Below are positions 1 through 6,899 of a DNA stretch of 23,195 nucleotides, in pieces. The DNA comes from Synergistaceae bacterium (lineage in GTDB: Bacteria; Synergistota; Synergistia; Synergistales; Aminobacteriaceae), in NCBI GenBank assembly GCA_031273365.1, contig JAISSA010000167.1:1-23195 (forward strand). Direction: 5' to 3'. The notes under the pieces are model-generated. The model did not search any database. It had not been told where the DNA came from and saw nothing but the letters and a program-made list of their open reading frames with translations. Position 1 is the stretch's first letter. Each line of letters opens with the position of its first letter. The position numbers and the translations under genes are program-made.

Positions 1-746
1 ACCACATATTGTTTTTTATTGATATAGAGTATTTTGTCCGATTCCCACCGCAAAGTCATCGTGTCAAATTCTCCCCATCTGCCTCTATAAATCATTTGTG
101 TATCTTTTTTAAGGGTCCCAAAAAAAAGATTTAAGTCAGAGTTTAGTGGGGTAACGTATACGAACGTACTTCCACCCGTCGCTCCCGCATCAGCGTCTAC
201 GATCTCGGCCAAAAAAATTGAGTTTGGCGATAATTCTGATCTTACAACAGTTCTTGTCACAAAAGGAGGAAGCTCGCGAGAAGATAAAGAATCCAGTATC
301 ATAAAAGGAAGTATTATAAGTAACATTATAACTAACATTGAAAGTGCCGGTATTACTACAATAGAATATACAATACCCAGTCCGATTCTGACAACTCGTA
401 CCCCTACACAGGCAAAAAACAATCTCAGGCTGCGTCGCAGGACAACAAGAGAATATACCACATTATACATAAGCATTGCATTTGAAGAGTTTAGGCCTGA
501 AGCAACAAATGTTGAAACAACATTGAAAATTGCAATCAAAGGCAAAAGCGAGGAGAAAAAAACGGATACTTTTGTCTTTTCGTTTTTGTTTTTCATTGCT
601 TTGCCGATGAGTAAAATAATTATCGAAGGCATTGTAATCAATGAAAAAATTGAATGTATATAAGTATATCCACATAACTTTATAGTAGAATAAAAACTTC
701 CAGATACTAATAGTACTATTGCCAGCATGACAAGTGGCGATTTCAT
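1..746 (-). CDS. Partial multi-pass membrane protein, DUF5412-like C-terminal domain
   Basis: An open frame of 248 codons runs from ATG at 746 off the left edge, so the C-terminus is missing. Hydrophobic stretches at about residues 5-22, 29-49, 59-82 and 125-153 indicate several membrane helices. From about residue 169 a soluble region (SELSPNSIFLAEIVDADAGA, then a GRWGEFDTMTLRW stretch) resembles, from memory, the DUF5412 domain of small Bacillus membrane proteins. No enzymatic role is known to me. The DNA is very AT-rich (16 of 60 bases G+C in 301-360), unlike the core genes, which suggests transfer. The start is uncertain. The good ribosome binding site GAGGAA (776-771) serves an ATG at 763 that opens only a six-codon frame, which ends in ATGA overlapping the 746 start. 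Confidence 0.72.
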   Translation of the reverse strand, partial: MKSPLVMLAIVLLVSGSFYSTIKLCGYTYIHSIFSLITMPSIIILLIGKAMKNKNEKTKVSVFFSSLLPLIAIFNVVSTFVASGLNSSNAMLMYNVVYSLVVLRRSLRLFFACVGVRVVRIGLGIVYSIVVIPALSMLVIMLLIILPFMILDSLSSRELPPFVTRTVVRSELSPNSIFLAEIVDADAGATGGSTFVYVTPLNSDLNLFFGTLKKDTQMIYRGRWGEFDTMTLRWESDKILYINKKQYV

Positions 747-763
747 TGTTTTTTTATTTCCAT
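743..763 (-). promoter_or_regulatory. Six-codon leader ORF with A7 tract overlapping the next start
   Basis: On the minus strand GAGGAA (776-771) stands 7 nt before ATG at 763. That frame reads MEIKKQ and stops at TGA 745-743, overlapping the ATG at 746 as ATGA. It contains seven A residues (755-749) in the register A AAA AAA. One extra A, or a -1 ribosomal slip there, would join the well-initiated ATG to the long membrane-protein frame. Simple stop-start coupling is the plainer reading. Confidence 0.4.
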
Positions 764-828
764 ACTATCGTTCCTCATTATTTTTAAAAACACAATGACA
801 GCTCCACCTGAACAGAATTTCGAGCCAG

Positions 829-933
829 CAAACGTCCACAACTTAAAGCCGAGACCACGGGGCGCTGCCCCATACCCCGCAGGAGACTCAGTCCCCTGAC
901 CCCGTTAATTTTTCTTTAAGTTGTGGACGTTTG
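829..933. repeat. 105-bp element with perfect 20-bp terminal inverted repeats
   Basis: The arm at 829-848 (CAAACGTCCACAACTTAAAG) is the exact reverse complement of 914-933. The arms enclose 65 bp, most of it a GC-rich core that recurs near 11.55 kb. I see no target-site duplication next to the arms and no coding frame. It could be a small non-autonomous mobile element (MITE-like), or a long stem at the 3' end of the tRNA transcription unit. No U-run follows it on the minus strand, so it is not a classical terminator. Confidence 0.7.
841..906 (-). repeat. Two-hairpin intergenic element, copy 1
   Basis: Read on the minus strand this 66-nt segment starts AACGGGGTCA and ends CTTTAAGT. It aligns without gaps to 11550-11615 on the plus strand, with 57 of 66 positions identical by my count. 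It folds as AGGGGAC-TGA-GTCTCCT (7 bp with one G.U) and then GGGGC-AGC-GCCCC. It lies downstream of tRNA-Arg in the same sense, which fits a 3'-end element. Confidence 0.7.
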
Positions 934-954
934 TTTTGGACCTGTCAATTTCAA

Positions 955-1031
955 TGGCGCGGCAGGCAGGATTCGAACCCACGACCTAAGGCTCCGTAGG
1001 CCTTCGCTCTATCCAGCTGAGCTACTGCCGC
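955..1031 (-). tRNA. tRNA-Arg (anticodon ACG)
   Basis: The reverse strand folds as a full cloverleaf. The acceptor stem is GCGGCAG paired perfectly with CTGCCGC, followed by TA and a D arm beginning GCTCAGC. The anticodon stem AAGGC/GCCTT closes loop CTACGGA, giving anticodon ACG, which reads CGN arginine codons after A34 deamination. The T loop is TTCGAAT. The discriminator is G and CCA is encoded (complement of 957-955). It lies 16 nt downstream of tRNA-Ser and is probably cotranscribed with it. Confidence 0.96.
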
Positions 1032-1047
1032 GCATTATAATATGTCA

Positions 1048-1141
1048 TGGCGGTGAGTGAGAGATTCGAACTCTCGATAGAGGATTTAGCCCCTATACTC
1101 GCTTAGCAGGCGAGTGCCTTCAGCCTCTCGGCCAACTCACC
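1048..1141 (-). tRNA. tRNA-Ser (anticodon GCT)
   Basis: The reverse strand gives acceptor GGTGAGT paired with ACTCACC, a D arm GCCGAGAGGC, and anticodon stem CTCGC/GCGAG around loop CTGCTAA, so the anticodon is GCT (AGC/AGU serine codons). The long variable arm typical of tRNA-Ser follows, then T loop TTCGAAT, discriminator G and encoded CCA. Its length of 94 nt fits a class II tRNA. Confidence 0.96.
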
Positions 1142-1161
1142 TTCACAGACACACGCGGCAT

Positions 1162-1189
1162 ATTATAACGTCTAAACGCTCTATGTCAA
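1162..1189 (-). promoter_or_regulatory. Sigma70-type promoter for the tRNA pair
   Basis: On the minus strand a perfect TTGACA (-35, 1189-1184) and a perfect TATAAT (-10, 1167-1162) are separated by 16 nt. The -10 box lies about 20 nt upstream of the tRNA-Ser 5' end, which leaves a short 5' leader. The promoter begins 13 nt after the stop codon of the upstream chaperone gene, so the tRNAs have their own strong promoter although they follow the polA operon. Confidence 0.85.
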
Positions 1190-1202
1190 CCTCGAGAGCA
1201 CG

Positions 1203-2645
1203 TTATTCTCCACTCACGACAGCGGCGTCGACGGATTCGGGGGTCGGGCCCGCGACGTCCTCCGAAAGGGCCGCCGGCGCGACGTCCGCTGAAACGACGT
1301 CCTGCGCGACCGGAGTCTCCGTCGCCAAAATTGCCCCGGATTCGGGAGTCGAGGTTGCGATATCCTCCGAAAGTGCCGCCGGCGCGACATCCGCCGAAAC
1401 GACGTCCTGCGAGGCCGGGGTCTCCGTCGTCGAAATTACCCCGGATTCGGGGGTCGAGGTCGCGACGTCCTCCGAAAGAGCTGCCGGCGCGACATCCGCC
1501 GAAATGGCGTCCTGCGCGACCGGAGCCTCCGTCGCCGAAATTGCCCCGGACTCGGGGGTCGAGGTCGCGACGTCCTCAGAAAGGACCGCCGGCGCGATAT
1601 CCGTCGAAACGACGTCCTGCGCCTCCGTCACCGCCTCCATCGTCTGCGTCGGGAAGAGAGACGCGTCATGGATGACGATTTTCGCCTCGCTGAGCAGGCG
1701 CTGGGTGAAGTTGTTCACCGCCTCGCTTTCCTTCCTCTGCCGCAGCATGGCGCGAATATCGGCGCTGACGTCGTCCCAGGGGGTTATCTTTTCCGGCACC
1801 GCCTCATTCCTGACGCCGACGGCGTAGTCGCCGCTCGTCGGCTCGAAGACGGGGCTGACCTCTCCGATCTCCAGCTTCATCGGGGCCAGACGGTCCTCGA
1901 AGGCGGAGTCCGGGACAAAGGTCGGCGTGGCCGTGATGCTGATGACGTCCATGGAGGCCGTCACGTCGGCCGAGGTCGCCTCCGCCCAGCTCAGGCCGGA
2001 AAGGAGCAGCCTCCTCACCTCTTCGGCCGAGTCCCGGGACGCGAAGTCCGCCATGCTGACCATAAAGCCGGAGGGCTGGGTAAAGAAAAGATTTTTTGTG
2101 GTGTCGTAAAACTGGACGGCCTCGTCCTCGCTGATCGTCACGTCTTCAATGACGGACCGGACCAGACGCTCGATCGCCAGCTGCTGCGCCACTTCCTTTT
2201 CGTGGTCCGCAAGCCGCTGCCCCGAACGTTCGAGATACTGGTAGAACGCCTCCCGCGTCGGGAAGGCCCGGTCGGCGTAATCCTTCACCGCCTGCTTCGC
2301 CTCGGCCTCGGAGACCCTGATGCCGCTTTCCCGGGCTTCCTGCTCCATCTGAAGCTCTATCGCGTACTGGTTGAGAACCGCCTGATAGATGTACGGCATG
2401 TCCGTGGAGGCGATCTCGCGGGAACCGATCTGCTCGAGGTACTGCACCACGCCCCGTTCCAGTTCCGAGCGCTTCAGGCTTCTGCCGTTGACGTCCGCCA
2501 CCACGTAGTCCGTCTGACCGTCCGGGGACGGGCCGCGCCGCCCACCCGAGTCGTACATCAGAAACGTGGAGAGGAGAAAAGCCACGACGATGATGCCCAT
2601 AATCCACCGCATCTGCGTTCTCAGTTTGCTTATCAAATCGACCAT
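1203..2645 (-). CDS. SurA/PpiD-like membrane-anchored peptidyl-prolyl isomerase-family chaperone
   Basis: This 480-residue protein has one N-terminal anchor (about 13-31, WIMGIIVVAFLLSTFLMY) after a short basic segment, the PpiD-like topology that faces the periplasm. Residues about 45-180 resemble the helical SurA N-terminal chaperone domain. The region that follows (about 185-335) has the outline of a PpiC rotamase but is divergent, so isomerase activity is doubtful. The tail, from about residue 347, is a 35-residue repeat rich in Ala, Ser, Thr, Asp and Glu. The gene follows polA by 48 nt on the same strand and is likely cotranscribed with it. I chose ATG at 2645, preceded directly by AAGGAAG. 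An in-frame TTG at 2669 would add eight residues but has no clear ribosome binding site. Confidence 0.82.
   Translation of the reverse strand: MVDLISKLRTQMRWIMGIIVVAFLLSTFLMYDSGGRRGPSPDGQTDYVVADVNGRSLKRSELERGVVQYLEQIGSREIASTDMPYIYQAVLNQYAIELQMEQEARESGIRVSEAEAKQAVKDYADRAFPTREAFYQYLERSGQRLADHEKEVAQQLAIERLVRSVIEDVTISEDEAVQFYDTTKNLFFTQPSGFMVSMADFASRDSAEEVRRLLLSGLSWAEATSADVTASMDVISITATPTFVPDSAFEDRLAPMKLEIGEVSPVFEPTSGDYAVGVRNEAVPEKITPWDDVSADIRAMLRQRKESEAVNNFTQRLLSEAKIVIHDASLFPTQTMEAVTEAQDVVSTDIAPAVLSEDVATSTPESGAISATEAPVAQDAISADVAPAALSEDVATSTPESGVISTTETPASQDVVSADVAPAALSEDIATSTPESGAILATETPVAQDVVSADVAPAALSEDVAGPTPESVDAAVVSGE
1206..1607 (-). repeat. 105-bp in-frame tandem repeat (three full copies plus 29 codons)
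   Basis: The chaperone tail consists of 35-residue units starting near S-A-D-V-A-P-A-A-L-S-E-D and containing TSTPESG. Copies lie at 1607-1503, 1502-1398 and 1397-1293, with a final partial copy at 1292-1206. The DNA repeats too: a GACGTCCTGC-type motif recurs about every 105 bases on the plus strand. The unit length is a multiple of three, so gain or loss of copies keeps the frame. Confidence 0.9.
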
Positions 2646-2693
2646 CTTCCTTATTATCAAATTTTGCAAAACGAGATTTTAACATACTCTGCG

Positions 2694-5411
2694 CTAAACA
2701 TCAGCCAGGGAACGTCCTTTTTTCAGCTCGACCTCGAGGGGAATGGAGAGCGTCGCGGCGGCTTTCATGATGCGGCGCAGCGCCTCCCCGACCTCGTCGG
2801 CGCGTTCCTCCGGGCATTCACAGACCAGAGAGTCGTGTATCTGCAGGAGGAGGCGGACGTCGCCGTCCGGGGGAAAAAACGCGTTGAAATCGATCATGGC
2901 CCGACGCGCGATGTCCGCGGCCGTCCCCTGTATGGGGGTGTTGACGGCGACGCGTTTGAGGCCCCCGCGGTCCCGCGTTCCCTCCGCCGCCTCGGCGATC
3001 GGGCGGATGCGGCCGAACAGGGTTCGAATGTACCCGCGCTTCTCAGCCTCGGCCGCGCTGCCGTCCAGATAATCCCTGACCCCCGGCAGGGCGGCGAAAT
3101 AACGGGCGATGATGCGGCCGGCGCTGCCCCGCTCGATGCCCAGCCGGTCGGCGAGCCCGAACGAACTCATTCCGTAGAGCAGACCGAAGTTGATCATCTT
3201 GGCCATGCGCCGCAGCTCGGGCGTGACCTCTTCGGGCGGGGTCGAGAACACCCAGGAGGCCGTCTCCCGGTGGATGTCGCGTCCGCTGCGGAAGGCGTCC
3301 CGCAGACGCTCCTCCCCCGACAGATGCGCAAGGACGCGCAGTTCGACCTGGGAGTAGTCCGCCGCGACGAAGACGCGCCCCGGCTCCGACGGGATCAGCC
3401 CCTCCTTCAGTCGGCGCGACCAGTGCCCGAAGGCGGGAAGGTTCTGCAGATTGGGGTCGCGGCTGCTGAGCCGCCCCGTCCCCGTGAAGGCCGCCTCGAA
3501 CATCGTGTGGACGAAACCGTCGTCGGCCGCCTTCTGCAGGGGCACGACAAAGCCGCTGAGCATCTTCGTCAGCTCCCGATGCTCCAGCAGCAGGCGCGGC
3601 ACGTCGCTGTGGGGCAAATCCATGGCGACCAGGCTCTCCAGCACCGGCGCGCTCGTGGAAAGGGCCGTCTTCCCCTTCGTCTTCGCGCCGCCGGGCAGGC
3701 CCAGACGCTCGAACAAAAGCCAGCCCACCTGCCTCGGAGAGTTGAGGTTGACCTCCTCCCCCGCCAGAGTCGCGATCTCCCGCTCAATGGCCGCTACGCG
3801 CTCCTCCAGCTCCCTCTGCAGGTCCGCGAAGATCGGCGGCAAAAGACGTATCCCCCTCCGCTCCATCTCGACCAGCACGGGTATCAGGGGAAGGTCGATC
3901 CGCTCCATCAGCTCGGGAAGCCCCTCGTAGCGTCGAATTTCGAGGTTCAGCTCCCGCGCCGCGCGCCACAGCAGCGCCGCCGGGGACTTTTCGACCTCTT
4001 CCGCGCCGGGGTAAAGGTCCTTCAGCGCGTGGGAGGACACGTCGGGGTGCAGCAGGTAATGGGCCGTCTTCAGGTCCCATATTTCGCACTCGCGGAACAC
4101 CCCGGGGCCGAAGCAGGCCATCAGGCTCTTGCAGTCGTTCATGTAAAGCTTTTTCCCCGCCAGCCTTCCCAAAAGGTCGGGCGTAACGTCAGGTCCCCTC
4201 CAGACGGCGCAGCGTCCGCGTTCGTCGGCCAGCTGAAGCTCCACATCCTCCGCCGCGGGCGGATATTTGTCCGGGACGGACCTGTTCCGGTCAGGCTTCT
4301 TCTGCCCGGGACGCGAGAGGAAGATCGCCAGTTCGTTCATCTCCAGAAGCTCCGTCACGTCCAAAAACTCCCTGCACCCGTCCACGCTGTCCGCCCCATC
4401 CGACGCCGCAGGGGAGGCCGTTTGAGCGGTTATCTGAGTCTGGTCGGTTGCCTGAGCCTGAGCAGTTGCCTGAGTCTGAGCAGTTGCCTGATCCTGAACG
4501 GTTACGCCTGCAGAGTCGGCAAACTGTTTTTTCAGCCTGTTCATGAGCTTCGTCATCCCCAGATGGGTACAGAGGCGAAACGCGTCCTCCATGCGGGGCG
4601 GAGTCCTCGCCAGAGATCCGAGGTCCACGGGAAGGGCGCACCTCAGATAAATCAGCTCGCGGCTCGCGAACGCCGACTCCCTGCCGGCCTGCAGCTTTTT
4701 GATCAGAGCCGGCTTCATCGCTGCCCCGGAAATTTCCGCGGCGCCCTCGTCCAGCGCGCCGTAAAGCCGTTCGAGGGTCCCATATTCCCGGATAAGAGGG
4801 AGGGCGGTCTTCTCTCCCACGCCGGCGACGCCGGGAACGTTATCCACGGAGTCCCCCAGAAGGGCCAGATAGTCCGCCATCGAGGGGGGCGGGAACCCGA
4901 ACTCCCCGGTAAACGCGGCCTCGTCGTAGATCGTGCTTCCCCGCACCGAGCGCAGCATCCGAATGCCGGGAGCGAGCAGCTGCGTCAGGTCCTTGTCGGA
5001 GGAAACGATGAGGGCCTCCCTTCCCTCCGCGGCGATCGCCCGGGCCAGAGACGCGATGACGTCGTCGGCCTCCACCCCCTCCCTGACGATGACGGGATAC
5101 CCCAGGACGGCGAGCAGCTCCTTCAGCAGGGGAATTTGCGGCTTGAATTCCTCGGGGGCCGGTTTGCGCTGCGCCTTGTAGGCCGGGAAAATTTCGTGAC
5201 GGAAGGTTGGCCCCGGGGCGTCGAAGACCACGACGCAGAGGGAGGGCGCGACCTCGTCCTCGAGCCTTGTCAGGATGTTCATAAACCCGAGGATCGCGTT
5301 CGTGAACGTTCCGTCGGGAGCGGTCAGCAGGGGCATGGCGTGGAAGGCCTGAAACGCGATCCCGTGTCCGTCGACGATAAGAACTTTTTCACGCTTCGGT
5401 CCGGATTCCAT
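2694..5411 (-). CDS. polA: DNA polymerase I
   Basis: This is a family A polymerase of 905 residues for repair and Okazaki-fragment maturation. Residues about 8-298 are the 5' nuclease, with metal-binding acidic residues at D14, D64, E114/D116/D117, D139/D141 and D187/D190. A Q-A-T-rich linker covers about 300-345. The middle domain (about 385-505) keeps the exonuclease fold outline but lacks the DEDD acidic residues, so proofreading is probably absent, as in Taq polymerase. The polymerase domain has TGRLSSRDPNLQNLP, motif A with D685 in ADYSQVELR, motif B RRMAKMINFGLLYG (K738, Y746), and motif C QIHDSLV (D860). Motif C has Ser861 where most bacterial enzymes have Glu. ATG at 5411 follows AGGAGG at 8-nt spacing. 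It diverges from gltX. Confidence 0.97.
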   Translation of the reverse strand: MESGPKREKVLIVDGHGIAFQAFHAMPLLTAPDGTFTNAILGFMNILTRLEDEVAPSLCVVVFDAPGPTFRHEIFPAYKAQRKPAPEEFKPQIPLLKELLAVLGYPVIVREGVEADDVIASLARAIAAEGREALIVSSDKDLTQLLAPGIRMLRSVRGSTIYDEAAFTGEFGFPPPSMADYLALLGDSVDNVPGVAGVGEKTALPLIREYGTLERLYGALDEGAAEISGAAMKPALIKKLQAGRESAFASRELIYLRCALPVDLGSLARTPPRMEDAFRLCTHLGMTKLMNRLKKQFADSAGVTVQDQATAQTQATAQAQATDQTQITAQTASPAASDGADSVDGCREFLDVTELLEMNELAIFLSRPGQKKPDRNRSVPDKYPPAAEDVELQLADERGRCAVWRGPDVTPDLLGRLAGKKLYMNDCKSLMACFGPGVFRECEIWDLKTAHYLLHPDVSSHALKDLYPGAEEVEKSPAALLWRAARELNLEIRRYEGLPELMERIDLPLIPVLVEMERRGIRLLPPIFADLQRELEERVAAIEREIATLAGEEVNLNSPRQVGWLLFERLGLPGGAKTKGKTALSTSAPVLESLVAMDLPHSDVPRLLLEHRELTKMLSGFVVPLQKAADDGFVHTMFEAAFTGTGRLSSRDPNLQNLPAFGHWSRRLKEGLIPSEPGRVFVAADYSQVELRVLAHLSGEERLRDAFRSGRDIHRETASWVFSTPPEEVTPELRRMAKMINFGLLYGMSSFGLADRLGIERGSAGRIIARYFAALPGVRDYLDGSAAEAEKRGYIRTLFGRIRPIAEAAEGTRDRGGLKRVAVNTPIQGTAADIARRAMIDFNAFFPPDGDVRLLLQIHDSLVCECPEERADEVGEALRRIMKAAATLSIPLEVELKKGRSLADV
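4425..4505 (-). repeat. Low-complexity Q-A-T linker repeat in polA
   Basis: The plus strand repeats variants of GTTGCCTGAGTCTGAGCA with a period of about 18 nt. On the coding strand this encodes alternating Gln, Ala and Thr between the 5' nuclease and the degenerate exonuclease domain. It probably acts as a flexible tether and should vary in length between strains. Confidence 0.7.
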
Positions 5412-5529
5412 ATAGAGTTCCTCCTCTGTCGGCGTAATCTGTGCGTTATAATAACCTATCGGTCAATTTATAAAAATGCGATTTATAAATGCAATTTTAA
5501 AGGGGCTGCGGCCCACGGGAGGAACCGAA
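5412..5529. promoter_or_regulatory. Divergent polA/gltX promoter region
   Basis: This AT-rich gap separates two diverging genes. It holds a TATAAT on the plus strand (5447-5452) that overlaps TATAAC on the minus strand (5450-5445). A TTGACC on the minus strand (5466-5461) and a TATAAA on the plus strand (5469-5474) are also present. None pairs with a good partner box at 16-18 nt, so I cannot assign exact promoters. The gltX ribosome binding site GGGAGGAA ends 5 nt before 5530. Confidence 0.4.
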
Positions 5530-6897
5530 ATGGAAACACGCGTACGCTTCGCGCCAAGCCCCACGGGCGCCCTGCACATCGGCGGAGGCCATACCGCTCT
5601 TTTCAACTGGCTGTGGGCCAGGCGCACGGGCGGCAGCTTCGTCCTTCGCATCGAGGACACGGACAGGGACCGATCCACCCGCGAGTACGAGGAGACCATC
5701 ATGTCCGGCATGAGGTGGCTGGGGCTCGACTGGGACGAAGGCCCGGACCGCGGGGGCGCGTTCGGCCCATACCGCCAGTCGGAGCGGCTTTCGACGTACC
5801 GGGAGAACGCCGAAAAACTGGTGGCGGAGGGCAAAGCGTACCGGGAGGGCGACGCGATCCTCTACAGGGTGCTGCCGGGCGTCGAGCTGTCGTTCGACGA
5901 CGTCGTCTACGGACGCATCGAGACGATGAGCGACGGGCTCCGGGAGAGGGACTCGGACGCGCTGAAGGACATCGTCCTGATCAGGAGCGACGGGATGCCC
6001 ACCTACAACTACGCCGTCGTCATCGACGACCACTTCATGAACATCACCCACGTCATCAGAGGCGAGGACCATATTTCGAACACGCCCAAGCAGCTGCTGC
6101 TCTACGGCGCGTTCGGCTGGACGCCGCCGCTTTTCGCCCATCTGCCGATGATCCTCGGCAGGGACAAAAAGAAGCTGAGCAAGCGCCACGGGGCGACGAG
6201 CGTTTACGAGTACCGCGACCTGGGCTACATGCCGGACTCCGTGTTCAACTTCCTGGCGAACCTGGGCTGGTCCGCCGGCGAGGACAGGGAAATTTTCACC
6301 CGGCAGGAGGCCGCGCGGCTTTTCGAGCTCTCCCGCGTGACGCGCAAACCCGCGGTGTTCGACCCCGACAAGCTGAACCACATCAACCAGGAACACCTGA
6401 AGCGCCTTGACCCCGGGGCGAGGCTCGACCTGGTGAAACCCTTCTGGACGGAGGCGGGGCTGCCCGTGGAAAAGCACGACGACGCCTGGCTCGCCGACGC
6501 GCTGACCCTGATGGGCGGCCGCGGACAGACCGCCAGAGAGCTGGCCTCCTTCTCGGACTACTATCTCTCGTTCGAGCCCGTAAAGGAGCGCTGGAAGGCC
6601 GAGGACATTTCGGACGAACTGCGGGCCAGGCTGAGGAGCTTTTTCTCCGCGCTCCTCTCCGAGCCCGACTGGACCCCGGAGAGGCTGGAGGCGCGCGCCC
6701 GCTCCCGGGTGGAGGAAGAGGGCGCGAAGATGAAGGACTACGCGATGACCCTGCGCTACGCGCTGACGGGCATGAAGGTCAGCCCCGGCATCTTCGAGGT
6801 CGCCGCCCTGCTGGGTCGCGACGAGGTGAGGCGGAGGCTGGAATTTTACGGGTTTGTGCAGAGCTCCGAATCCGACAACCGCCCAAAGGGGGCCTGA
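5530..6897 (+). CDS. gltX: Glutamyl-tRNA synthetase
   Basis: This is a class I aminoacyl-tRNA synthetase of 455 residues that charges tRNA-Glu (and tRNA-Gln in organisms using the amidotransferase route). The N-terminus RFAPSPTGALHIGG holds the HIGH-type ATP site (16-19), followed by LRIEDTD (39-45). The KMSKS-type loop is KKLSKRHG (214-221). The C-terminal helical anticodon-binding part ends near 450, slightly shorter than the usual 470-490. I chose ATG at 5530 because GGGAGGAA stands 5 nt upstream and the family motif starts at once. An upstream ATG at 5476 would add 18 atypical residues. The usual GGARTAL is here GGGHTAL. The next gene starts 2 nt after the stop codon. Confidence 0.97.
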   Translation: METRVRFAPSPTGALHIGGGHTALFNWLWARRTGGSFVLRIEDTDRDRSTREYEETIMSGMRWLGLDWDEGPDRGGAFGPYRQSERLSTYRENAEKLVAEGKAYREGDAILYRVLPGVELSFDDVVYGRIETMSDGLRERDSDALKDIVLIRSDGMPTYNYAVVIDDHFMNITHVIRGEDHISNTPKQLLLYGAFGWTPPLFAHLPMILGRDKKKLSKRHGATSVYEYRDLGYMPDSVFNFLANLGWSAGEDREIFTRQEAARLFELSRVTRKPAVFDPDKLNHINQEHLKRLDPGARLDLVKPFWTEAGLPVEKHDDAWLADALTLMGGRGQTARELASFSDYYLSFEPVKERWKAEDISDELRARLRSFFSALLSEPDWTPERLEARARSRVEEEGAKMKDYAMTLRYALTGMKVSPGIFEVAALLGRDEVRRRLEFYGFVQSSESDNRPKGA

Positions 6898-6899
6898 AA

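Noticed and set aside
463..675. A 70-codon minus-strand frame in the left AT-rich region
   Set aside because: It lies in a different frame from the 248-codon open frame on the same strand. The longer frame has membrane helices and a recognisable C-terminal domain.
1032..1047. TATAAT-like box between the two tRNA genes
   Set aside because: No -35 box stands at a usable distance because the upstream sequence is the tRNA-Ser acceptor end. Cotranscription from the 1162-1189 promoter is simpler.
1206..1607. Regularly spaced repeats, considered as a CRISPR array
   Set aside because: The 105-bp units are contiguous, in frame, and have no unique spacers. They are protein-coding tandem repeats.
2645..2669. 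TTG at 2669 as start of the chaperone
   Set aside because: No ribosome binding site precedes it, and the eight added residues are not typical. ATG at 2645 directly follows AAGGAAG.
1668..6410. A 1580-codon open frame on the plus strand
   Set aside because: It lies antisense to the chaperone and polA genes and runs on into gltX in another frame. Long antisense frames arise from codon bias in GC-rich DNA. The opposite-strand proteins have clear family motifs.
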